This document shows, in pieces, positions 40,515 through 48,712 of a DNA stretch of 64,000 nucleotides (positions are counted from its first letter, which is position 1; each line of letters opens with the position of its first letter). Position numbers and translations under genes: made by a program. Under the pieces are notes generated by a model. It was not told where the DNA came from. It worked only from the letters and a program-made list of their open reading frames with translations, and did not search any database. Where the stretch lies: positions 62,001-126,000 of the forward strand of contig CALADF010000043.1 of the NCBI GenBank assembly GCA_937890835.1, given 5' to 3'. Source of the DNA: an uncultured bacterium. GTDB lineage: Bacteria; Actinomycetota; Coriobacteriia; Coriobacteriales; Eggerthellaceae.

Positions 40515-41600
40515 TCAGTCCCTCCCAAACGCCCCTTCAAGCTCGCTCGGCTTGAAAACGCCCTGCTCCGTAACGATAGCCGTTATCAGATCAGCCGGCG
40601 TCACATCGAACGCAGGGTTGAACACCTCAACCCCCTCGATGGGGGCCGGAAGGACCTCCGATGCCGCGCGCTGTTCGATGGGAATGCGCGTTCCGTCGGA
40701 ACAACTCACGTCCACGGTGGAAGAGGAGGCCGCGACGTAAAACGGGATCCCATGATGACGGGCGAGCACGGCCACGCCGTATGTTCCGATCTTATTGGCG
40801 GTGTCGCCGTTTGCCGCAATGCGATCAGCGCCGACCACCACCGCATCGACAAGCCCCGCGCGCATGACGCTCGCCGCCATGCTATCGCATAGAAGCGTGC
40901 ACGGCACGCCCGCTCGCGCGAGCTCCCATACCGTCAAGCGCGCACCTTGCCCCACGGGACGCGTCTCGTCGGCGTAAACATGCTCGATCTTTCCCTGCTC
41001 CGCAGCAGCGTAGACCACGCCGAGCGCGGTTCCGTAAAACGCCGTCGCGAGACTGCCCGCGTTGCAATGCGTGAGGACGCGGCTCTTCGGCCCGAGCAAT
41101 GCGGCGCCATGAGAACCAATCGCGCGGTTCGCTGCCTCGTCGGCCTCCTCGAGACGCTTGACGAACGCATACAGCGACGCCGGCACCGATGCACGCCCCT
41201 CGGCGGCGAGTACCCGACGAGCCTCATCGAGCACGCGGTCGACCGCCCAGGACAGGTTGACCGCCGTCGGGCGTGCGTGCGATATGGCCGCGGCGGCCTC
41301 CTCGAGCTGAACCGCGAAGTCATCATCGGAACCCGGGCGTTCTTTCTCGACCTCGCTCGCAGCCAACACCACGGCGGCCGCGCCGGCAACGCCGATGGCG
41401 GGCGCGCCGCGAACCCGCAGGGCCTTAATAGCCTCGACGACCGCGCGCCAATCAGACAGGTGAAGATAGACCTCGTCGTAGGGTAACCTGGTTTGATCGA
41501 GGAGATCGAGATGATAGCTAACGTCATCCGGCGCGACGCCTCGCTCGCTTAAGAGCGAAACAGTGCGCGGCAGACGATCGAGATCGAGCGACATGGTCAT
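40515..41600 (-). CDS. mtnA: S-methyl-5-thioribose-1-phosphate isomerase
   Basis: The 361-residue methionine-salvage enzyme isomerises methylthioribose-1-phosphate to the ribulose form; related members act on other aldose phosphates. Motifs: VRGAPAIGVAGA near the N-terminus, LTHCNAGSLAT with the catalytic Cys, YADETRPVGQGARLT, and VVGADRIAANGDTANKIGTYGVAVLA with the catalytic Asp. The ATG at 41600 is preferred because AAAGGAG lies six bases upstream; an in-frame ATG exists at 41621. No other methionine-salvage gene is nearby. The 243 bp upstream (41601-41843) hold no supported gene or clear terminator. Confidence 0.94.
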   Translation of the reverse strand: MTMSLDLDRLPRTVSLLSERGVAPDDVSYHLDLLDQTRLPYDEVYLHLSDWRAVVEAIKALRVRGAPAIGVAGAAAVVLAASEVEKERPGSDDDFAVQLEEAAAAISHARPTAVNLSWAVDRVLDEARRVLAAEGRASVPASLYAFVKRLEEADEAANRAIGSHGAALLGPKSRVLTHCNAGSLATAFYGTALGVVYAAAEQGKIEHVYADETRPVGQGARLTVWELARAGVPCTLLCDSMAASVMRAGLVDAVVVGADRIAANGDTANKIGTYGVAVLARHHGIPFYVAASSSTVDVSCSDGTRIPIEQRAASEVLPAPIEGVEVFNPAFDVTPADLITAIVTEQGVFKPSELEGAFGRD

Positions 41601-41843
41601 GGAAGGCTCCTTTGTTCCCATTCGAGCGCATTCGCTATTCTACCCCAACGAAGCATGCCGAAAACAAGCGACTCGGACACAGGATGCATCGCATCGCCGT
41701 CCCGCGCCGCTCATGCCCTGCGAAGCGCAAGCCGCGAAAACGGCAGGGCCCGTGCCGAAGATTCCCGACGCGGGCCTGAATGCGCCGACGATGCGAACCG
41801 GTTCAAGCGAAAATCGACATCGCCTTACACCCGGCTATCGCGA

Positions 41844-44800
41844 TCAGCTCCTTGAACGACGCAATGCGAAGACGATGGCCGCACACGCACCTGCGGCGAC
41901 CAGCATCGCCGGAACGACGTACGCGATAGCCGCATCACCGGTCTGCGCCAACCCCGATGTCACCGAAGGCCGCCCTGCGGCAATCGATTCAGACGACTCC
42001 GGCGCGGCGGAATCCGAGGATGCATCGACCTTTGCGAACGAAGCGCTGATCGTATGATCCGCGCTCACCGACTCGAAGGTGTAGGCGCCGTCGATAAGCG
42101 TTGCGGGCGCGCCGTCGACGAGCACGTTTTCGACCTCATATCCTGCATCAGGCGAAACGCGATACGTCACGTCGGCTCCCTCAGCCACCTTGAGCGCTCC
42201 CGGATTCGTGATGGAGCCGCCGCTGCCCGCGCTCGCCGTGATGATGTGCGTTACGGCGACGGGAGCGGATGAGGTTGTCAGCATCTCGACGGGCGTAACT
42301 GTCTCGCCGAATTTCTCATTGGTCACTCGCGCGTACCAGCCATACGTCGTTTCGGGTGTCAGGCCCGACCACACGATGCGGGCCTCGCCTTGAACGCCAT
42401 CCACCGAGCCGATGAGCTCATCAGTGCGCACGTCGACGACGATCGATTCGGTCGAAACGGTCTTTTCGGAGGTGTCGAAGGACACGTCAAGCTCCGCTAT
42501 GTCCTGGTTCACCATCCGCGCACCATCGCCGTAATCCGCCTGCTTGTCGGCATCATAGTAGTTGAAGTCATCGCGGTAGGGCGAGTAGGAGTTCACGTAG
42601 ACCTTATCGTTTTCGAGATCGAAATAGAGGAACTTGATGTACTCGGATCCGCCTTCAGGATCGGACTGGTAGTCAGTGCAGATCTGATACACCGTGCGTT
42701 CTCTCACACCGTCTCCATCGTCGTCGAACGCGTCGGTCTGCAAGCTTGCACCGTGGTAGTGTCCGTTGAGAACAGCGAAAACGTTGGGGTTCTTGGCAAC
42801 AACCTCGTCTTGGAGAAGTTTTCCAGTGTAGTCGAGCAAGCTGTCAGCCGCCTTCACGTTGGTGTAACGGTGCAACGCGATGATGGCCTTCCGATCGGGG
42901 TACTGCGCGAGCACCTCGTTCATCCAGTTGATTTCATCGGTGTAGATGTCCCAGCTCATGTAAAGCACGATGAAGTCTTGCCCGTTCTCGGTCAAAAGAT
43001 CGTAATGGCCGAGATTGTTCTTGTAGGAGCCGCCGTAGTAGGACTTATCGGCGAAACGGTCCTCCCCGAAGTACTTCCAGTAGTTGCCGTAGCCTTCCAT
43101 GCCCGCGAACACATCGTGGTTGCCGCCGAGAACACCGTAAGGCATGCCCGCCTCATCGAAGATTCCCATCGCCTGATCGGCGTTGATCCACTCACCGGTC
43201 ATATCGACGTCATCAACGATATCGCCCGTATGCAATACGTAGCGAATTCCCCACTCATCGGCGTTGTCGACGATCCAGCGGTTCATGTTGTCGTAATGAT
43301 ACGGGAAGCTCTCGGCATAATACTGGGTGTCGGTCTCCCATGCGAACGCGAAATCGTAGGACTCGGGACGCGTGGTTCCATCCCAAGACGATTGTGCGTT
43401 TTCCATCGAAAGCACGGCGGCGGACCCGTCTTCAGCCGGCAGGGAAACGGAAGGAGCAACGCCGTCGGTCACGCGGCCGATGTACAGATACGCCGATCCA
43501 TCCTTCACGCGATCAGCCGCAGGGAAAGAAGCGTCGATGGATCCGTCGTCGACCGCCTTCGCCACATACGACCAAGAACTCGATGCGAAGTCGTAGACGA
43601 ACAGCGTCAACGGATGAGCATCATCGCCCGCACTCGCGTCTCCGCTCCAACGCACGGACAGCTCATCGCTTGCAGCTACATCGCCCGCTTCAAGACGGTA
43701 GACCTGATAGGGATACGTTCCGTCCGTCGAGCTGGCCGAAGACCCATCGCCGCAAAGGGTCACGCCCCCGTTGTCCTGGGTAAGCCGGCGCCCCTCGTAG
43801 AAAGAAACGTCGGCGGCATCGTCCTCAACGCTCACGGAAAGCTCCGCGCTCGTCGTGCCGGCACCGAATCCCTCCACGCCCGTAACGGACGGATCGACGT
43901 CCTCGGTAACGAAAGACGACTGAACCGACGTAATGTTACCTGCCGCATCGGATGCGACCACCTTCACGACGTGTTCGCCGGCGGCCAAATCGCGCGGCGT
44001 GACAAGCGCGGGGAGCTCGAGCGGATCTCCGTCAAGCGTCACGGCAAGATCTACGACGCCGTTTACGTCGGAGGCGAGCTCGTCAGCCGAAAGCGTGAAC
44101 GGCGCGTAGAGCGTCTCCCCCGTCGCGAACCCGAAGGAAACCGCGGGAGCGGTGTTGTCGACGACCACTGAAGCCGTCACGTTAGCCGCACCCGACCCGG
44201 CAGTCACCGTGTGAACGCCTTCGGAGAGCGTGCGCGTGTCCAACGTCACGCCAACGGCGGTAGCATCGGCAGCAGGGACGCTGAAGCGCGCGGTGATCGA
44301 CGGTTCCATGCCCGCGCTGTCACCGACCGTGTGAACCGCATCGAGAGAGGTGTGCGTGTTGGTCTTCTCGTTATCGGGTTCGATAGAGACGGGTAGATAG
44401 CTTTTGCCGTTAGCAAGCTTCAACTGCAAGCCCGAAACTTTGAAGTCTTCGTGATTCTCATCGAGGACGGCATCGTAGATCTCCTCAAACGGCGTGCCCG
44501 AACCGCCGGCCCAGATGGTAAGAGCGACGTTGTACGTCTGCGAGCCCTCGTCATAGACGAAGTACTTCCCGTCAACATGAACGGCGCGCGAAGCGGGAGA
44601 TTCCGCCCACGAACCCATGATGGTCAATATATCGCGAGGATCACCTTGATACGGCGCGGTAATCGCATCTTTGAAGTAGCTGTCCATGCCCGAAGTCTTC
44701 ACCATGAACCATGCGCCGTCCTCGAGCATCGGCGCAACGCTTTGCTCGGTCCCGTCGACAGCGATCACCGTCGACGCGTTATCGGCGCCATCGTTTGCCG

Positions 44801-46964
44801 TAATCGTGACATCTCCGCCGATCACATCGCCATCGGAAAGATTGAGACGCACGCCGCCTGCCGTATCGTTGATCCGCTTAACGGCAACCGTGCTCTCCGC
44901 GCTCTCCGTCATGCCGTAAAGAGAGTACGCGCGCACCTTAAAGGTCACCTTGTCGTGACCGAACAGGACATCCGAGGGAATCTGCATCAGATAATGCCCC
45001 AAACGCCATTGCTTCTTTTCCTTGATCGTCGTCCATTCGCTCTCGTCATCGAGCTTGTAGAGGATCTCGGTGCCCACGATGTAAGGTCGCTCGGCAAGTT
45101 CCGCATTACCCCCGGGGTAGTTCTCGGGGTTCTCCGGATCAACGTTGTTCTTGAACGCGTTAAGACGATCCGAGCTCACCGCGTTCAACAACAGATCGGT
45201 ATCCCACATCACTTGAAGAGCGTCGCCTTCGTTGACGGAATCGGGCACGGTCATACCCTCTGTATCGTTGACGGTCAGGCGAGGCTTGTCATCGCCATCG
45301 TCATCGCATGCGGGGTAACCGGGATAGCCTGCAAACCGAGCGGTCTGCTGCGTGCACTTCTGCCAATCCTCAACCGACCCCGGCGTCGCATCGGAGACTT
45401 TGACGGGAATCGACTCGTTGGCCGATCCGTCACCGCGCGGATAGGTGTATTGAAGCGCCGTGCCTTTGCTCGTCAGCTGGTCGCCGGTGATGTTGAATCC
45501 CGCGAGCGTGAACGCGTCGCTCTCCGACGTCCCGAAACGTATCCAGCGGTGATCGCTCGCATGAAGACCTGCGTAATCGACCTGCACGATATCTTTTCCG
45601 AGCTCAAGATCCGTGCCGTAGAAGTCGTTGAACTGATCGACGGTGGTCCCGTTGCTGCTCAACCAGTACACCATCGTCTGCCCAGGTTCCAAAACCGCCG
45701 TGAAATCAGACAACGACCAGGTCTTGCCCGATTCCGCAGCTGTTTGCGAAGGATAGTTGTAGTAGTAGAGAACCTTGAAATAGGAAAGGTTGATCGCCGT
45801 ATCGGAGTCGTTGTAAACCTCGAAGTAGGAATACTGGCCCCCATCGGTGGACTCCGGGTTCGCGGCAACCTCGGTCACGTAAAACGGTGCCTGCTTGCTC
45901 GCATCGGGAAGAACCGCCGTCACCTTCGTCTTCTTCTCGGAAGAGCGAACCTCGCTCCCCTCGCCGCCGAACGCGCTGACATACCACTCGACCTCATCAG
46001 CGAAGATATCGCCCGAGTCAACCGTTGCCTTGAAGGTTTTCCCGTCACCTTGCGGCACCATGGCCACGCTGCGATAGTCGCCGTATTCCCCGTCGATCTT
46101 TTGACGATAGTGAAGCGTCGCGAACATGCTCGCCGACGTGCCCTCGTAGGGAATCTCGGCCGCTGCTTCGAAACCGCTGTCCCCGCACGCCGATACCGAT
46201 TCGATCTTCGCCTGCTTCTCTGCGAAATGCACGCGTTCGGTAGGAACCTGGGCGGGATCGACCGATCCCGGCGTTGCCGCGGCCGTGCCCGACCGCTCGC
46301 ACACGCGTCCGGATCCCGGATAGACGTACTGGATGGCTTGCTTATCGGGATTACCGGTAGCGATATCATCACCATCGACGTTCGACCAAGCGGAGACCAT
46401 GACAGCGTCGGCGTTCTTGCCGAAAAAGTAGCCGCGAACAGCCGTGGAGTGGATGCCCGAATACGGGATCCTCACGATGTCTTCGTTCTCCACCAGGCTG
46501 GTTCCGTAGAAGGCGTTGAAGTCGGCAAGCGAGCGACCTTTTTTCGACGTGTCGTCGCTCATCCACAAGACGAGCGTTTTACCGGGTTCGATGAACACGT
46601 CGGCGTCGCCCGAGCCGTATTCGTAACTTCCGTAGGCATCGCCCGCCCCGAAGGTCTTACCCGTGCCCATGTCGCCTTCGTAACAGTAATAGAACACGTA
46701 ATCTTTGAAATTGATCGGCGTATCGGAATTGTTGTACAGCTCCACATAGGTATAACGCTGACCCGAGGGCTGATCGGTTTCGATCTCGGTGATAAGCAGC
46801 GGGGACACCTCGTCCGTCTCCGCCGCGGCGCTCACCTCTCCCTCGCCAAGCGTCGCGGCTCCACCCGCCGCGTCAGCCTCGGTCGCGAGCGCAACCGTCA
46901 TCGGCGAGAGCATCAAGCTCGCCGAGAGGACTGCGCCCACGAGCGCCTGAACGCACCGTCTCAT
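41844..46964 (-). CDS. Large sortase-anchored surface protein: two lamin-tail domains plus metallophosphoesterase
   Basis: The 1706-residue protein has a Sec signal peptide (1-27). Two lamin-tail-like beta domains follow (about 54-235, LLITEIETDQPSGQRYTYVELYNNSD; about 358-530, FYVTEVAANPESTDGGQYSYFEVYNDSD), then Ig-like regions (about 540-1170). A calcineurin-like phosphoesterase spans about 1200-1410, with ETDTQ in place of D-x-H, HTGDIVDD, LGGNHD, IIALHR and NGHYHGA. A fibronectin-like module comes near 1500-1560 and an InlB/MucBP-like repeat near 1575-1640. The end is LAQTG (L1672), a hydrophobic helix and RRSRS. LAxTG is a class E-type sorting motif. It is probably a cell-wall enzyme acting on extracellular phosphate esters or nucleotides. 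No sortase gene is in the window. Confidence 0.85.
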   Translation of the reverse strand: MRRCVQALVGAVLSASLMLSPMTVALATEADAAGGAATLGEGEVSAAAETDEVSPLLITEIETDQPSGQRYTYVELYNNSDTPINFKDYVFYYCYEGDMGTGKTFGAGDAYGSYEYGSGDADVFIEPGKTLVLWMSDDTSKKGRSLADFNAFYGTSLVENEDIVRIPYSGIHSTAVRGYFFGKNADAVMVSAWSNVDGDDIATGNPDKQAIQYVYPGSGRVCERSGTAAATPGSVDPAQVPTERVHFAEKQAKIESVSACGDSGFEAAAEIPYEGTSASMFATLHYRQKIDGEYGDYRSVAMVPQGDGKTFKATVDSGDIFADEVEWYVSAFGGEGSEVRSSEKKTKVTAVLPDASKQAPFYVTEVAANPESTDGGQYSYFEVYNDSDTAINLSYFKVLYYYNYPSQTAAESGKTWSLSDFTAVLEPGQTMVYWLSSNGTTVDQFNDFYGTDLELGKDIVQVDYAGLHASDHRWIRFGTSESDAFTLAGFNITGDQLTSKGTALQYTYPRGDGSANESIPVKVSDATPGSVEDWQKCTQQTARFAGYPGYPACDDDGDDKPRLTVNDTEGMTVPDSVNEGDALQVMWDTDLLLNAVSSDRLNAFKNNVDPENPENYPGGNAELAERPYIVGTEILYKLDDESEWTTIKEKKQWRLGHYLMQIPSDVLFGHDKVTFKVRAYSLYGMTESAESTVAVKRINDTAGGVRLNLSDGDVIGGDVTITANDGADNASTVIAVDGTEQSVAPMLEDGAWFMVKTSGMDSYFKDAITAPYQGDPRDILTIMGSWAESPASRAVHVDGKYFVYDEGSQTYNVALTIWAGGSGTPFEEIYDAVLDENHEDFKVSGLQLKLANGKSYLPVSIEPDNEKTNTHTSLDAVHTVGDSAGMEPSITARFSVPAADATAVGVTLDTRTLSEGVHTVTAGSGAANVTASVVVDNTAPAVSFGFATGETLYAPFTLSADELASDVNGVVDLAVTLDGDPLELPALVTPRDLAAGEHVVKVVASDAAGNITSVQSSFVTEDVDPSVTGVEGFGAGTTSAELSVSVEDDAADVSFYEGRRLTQDNGGVTLCGDGSSASSTDGTYPYQVYRLEAGDVAASDELSVRWSGDASAGDDAHPLTLFVYDFASSSWSYVAKAVDDGSIDASFPAADRVKDGSAYLYIGRVTDGVAPSVSLPAEDGSAAVLSMENAQSSWDGTTRPESYDFAFAWETDTQYYAESFPYHYDNMNRWIVDNADEWGIRYVLHTGDIVDDVDMTGEWINADQAMGIFDEAGMPYGVLGGNHDVFAGMEGYGNYWKYFGEDRFADKSYYGGSYKNNLGHYDLLTENGQDFIVLYMSWDIYTDEINWMNEVLAQYPDRKAIIALHRYTNVKAADSLLDYTGKLLQDEVVAKNPNVFAVLNGHYHGASLQTDAFDDDGDGVRERTVYQICTDYQSDPEGGSEYIKFLYFDLENDKVYVNSYSPYRDDFNYYDADKQADYGDGARMVNQDIAELDVSFDTSEKTVSTESIVVDVRTDELIGSVDGVQGEARIVWSGLTPETTYGWYARVTNEKFGETVTPVEMLTTSSAPVAVTHIITASAGSGGSITNPGALKVAEGADVTYRVSPDAGYEVENVLVDGAPATLIDGAYTFESVSADHTISASFAKVDASSDSAAPESSESIAAGRPSVTSGLAQTGDAAIAYVVPAMLVAAGACAAIVFALRRSRS

Positions 46965-47122
46965 GCATTTCCCACTTTCTCTTCGCTCCTTCTTCCTTCG
47001 AACACCTCCGCACGCAAAATAGTCATGGGGAGGACATTCGAACTTATTCTAAAAGGTGAATTTCAAGGAAATATCAGACGGAGGAAAACCCGGCGTCAAC
47101 AACACGCAAGGTTATGTTCAAA

Positions 47123-48409
47123 TCATGCTTGGGCGCCGCAAGCGCCGAGACGAGCGTCGAATCGAGTGGACAAGTACGCAGAAAACGCCGAGACAAACGG
47201 CACCGCCAAAATGATCCCTATCGAACCCGACAAGCCGCGCATGATCTCGATGCCGATGGCGTATCCGCTCATGAACTCCAGATAGGGCATGCTGTAAGCG
47301 TAGATGATCACGATCGTGTTAATGGCGCCGCCCGCGAACGCCAAGATGAGCGTGTGCGTCATCGTCCCCATCATATCGCGACCGACGGTCATGCCGGAAT
47401 CGAACAGTTGCCTGAACCCCAAGGAGGGGTTGCGAGCATGAAGCTCGGCAACCGTGGAGGCGACCGACATGGACACGTCCATGACCGCACCGAGCGAGGA
47501 GATGAGAACACCCGCGAACAAAAGACCCGCGACATCGATTTTCGAGTTCTGCCCGATATACGCCAACGTCTCCACGCCATCAACGTTCAACCCCGATATG
47601 TGCGCCAACGAGCCGAACGCCCACGCCACAGCACCCGCGACGAGCACCCCGACGATAGTGCCGAACACAGCGCTCACGGTTTTCACCGACCAGCCGCCGA
47701 TAAGGTAGATGCCCACGATGGTGACGAGAACCACCGTGGCTGCCGCCGTGAGAAAGGGAGATACGCCAACATAGATCAAAGGAAGGAAAAAGAAGAACAG
47801 GCAGGCGAATGTGAAAAGCAAACCTGCCGCCGATAAAACCCCGGCTCGTCCGCCCACCAAGCACAAAAGAGCCAAAAACACCGCGACGAGGATCCAAAGC
47901 TCAAAGCCTCTATCGTAGTTGTAAACCGTCGCCGTCAGCGATCCAGCGCTCCCTTCGTTCACCAATACGATGACCCGCTGGCCATCTTCGCATAAAGCGC
48001 CCGAATTATTTGAATAGGGGCTGGTCGCCTCAACTTGAGATCCTGCGTACTCACCTGATGTGATCGTCAAGAGGACGCGCTGATTACCCTGCATCTCACC
48101 CTCTTCGGACTGCTCGATGTTGCTCTCGAGCACATCGTCAACGCACGCTTTCGCGAACTGGGTGCCACCCGTCGGACGAAGCGGCACTTTATCGATGCCG
48201 GCGTTCAAATACACGAGGCACCCGCAGAACACGACGATGAGCACAAGCCCGAGCACCGCCTTCGTGCGTTTGCGCGGAACGCGCGACCTCTCGGGCGCGC
48301 GATCGCTTCGATCGGTCTCAACGCGCATCCCGACCGCCGTACGCGCCCCGCTACGCGGACCCGGCTTCTCCCAACGCTTGTCCGTACCACCATCGACTCG
48401 CCCGCCCAC
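47123..48409 (-). CDS. YibE/F family membrane protein
   Basis: The 428-residue protein has a basic cytoplasmic N-terminus (about 50 residues), one helix (AVLGLVLIVVFCGCLVYLNAGI), and an extracytoplasmic beta-like domain (about 75-165; QRVLLTITSGEYAGSQVEATSPYSN). A run of about seven helices follows, with YibE/F marks such as LGAVMDVSMSVASTVAELHARNP and GRDMMGTMTHTLILAFAGGA. The function of the family is not known; a transporter role is guessed. The GTG start follows GGAGG with a five-base spacing. A direct repeat about 105 bp upstream may be regulatory. Confidence 0.85.
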   Translation of the reverse strand: MGGRVDGGTDKRWEKPGPRSGARTAVGMRVETDRSDRAPERSRVPRKRTKAVLGLVLIVVFCGCLVYLNAGIDKVPLRPTGGTQFAKACVDDVLESNIEQSEEGEMQGNQRVLLTITSGEYAGSQVEATSPYSNNSGALCEDGQRVIVLVNEGSAGSLTATVYNYDRGFELWILVAVFLALLCLVGGRAGVLSAAGLLFTFACLFFFFLPLIYVGVSPFLTAAATVVLVTIVGIYLIGGWSVKTVSAVFGTIVGVLVAGAVAWAFGSLAHISGLNVDGVETLAYIGQNSKIDVAGLLFAGVLISSLGAVMDVSMSVASTVAELHARNPSLGFRQLFDSGMTVGRDMMGTMTHTLILAFAGGAINTIVIIYAYSMPYLEFMSGYAIGIEIMRGLSGSIGIILAVPFVSAFSAYLSTRFDARLGACGAQA

Positions 48410-48511
48410 CCGCGCCTCCGTCTTCCCGCCGTTAATTAATCCTGCGGAAGGAAACGGTATCGCGCGCCGCGGGGTTCAGACGTATGACGGTAAATTCTCC
48501 AAAGACTTTTT

Positions 48512-48544
48512 CCCTCGCCCTTACAGTGGAGCCCTCGGCCTTAC
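48512..48544. promoter_or_regulatory. Direct repeat upstream of the YibE/F gene
   Basis: CCCTCGCCCTTAC (48512-48524) and CCCTCGGCCTTAC (48532-48544) are 12/13 identical with a 20-bp period, two helical turns, as in tandem activator sites. They lie 103-135 bp before the GTG at 48409. The rest of 48410-48640 holds only a small GACGCCG hairpin near 48600 and no gene. Confidence 0.3.
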
Positions 48545-48640
48545 CAAGACGAATCAAAAGCCTTACGAGAAATTAAGACAAGATCGCAAAGCGCGTGACG
48601 CCGGCATGCACGGCGTCGGCAGGCGCGCTGATGCTCCAAC

Positions 48641-48674
48641 CAAGAAAAAGGCCCCGCGCAGAGCACGGAGCCTT
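48641..48674 (-). terminator. Terminator of ppdK
   Basis: On the - strand AAGGCTCCGTGC (48674-48663) pairs with GCGCGGGGCCTT (48659-48648) with two G-U pairs and loop TCT, then TTTTTCTT. It lies 39 bp after the ppdK stop. Confidence 0.9.
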
Positions 48675-48712
48675 CGAGAATTAATCTATCGACCGAAGCC
48701 CGAAGCGAGAGT

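Noticed and set aside
44451..47285. 944-codon open frame on the + strand antisense to the surface protein gene
   Set aside because: The - strand frame has a signal peptide, recognisable domains and a sorting signal. The + frame is Arg/His/Val-rich with no domain pattern and no ribosome site; it arises from GC-rich codon bias.
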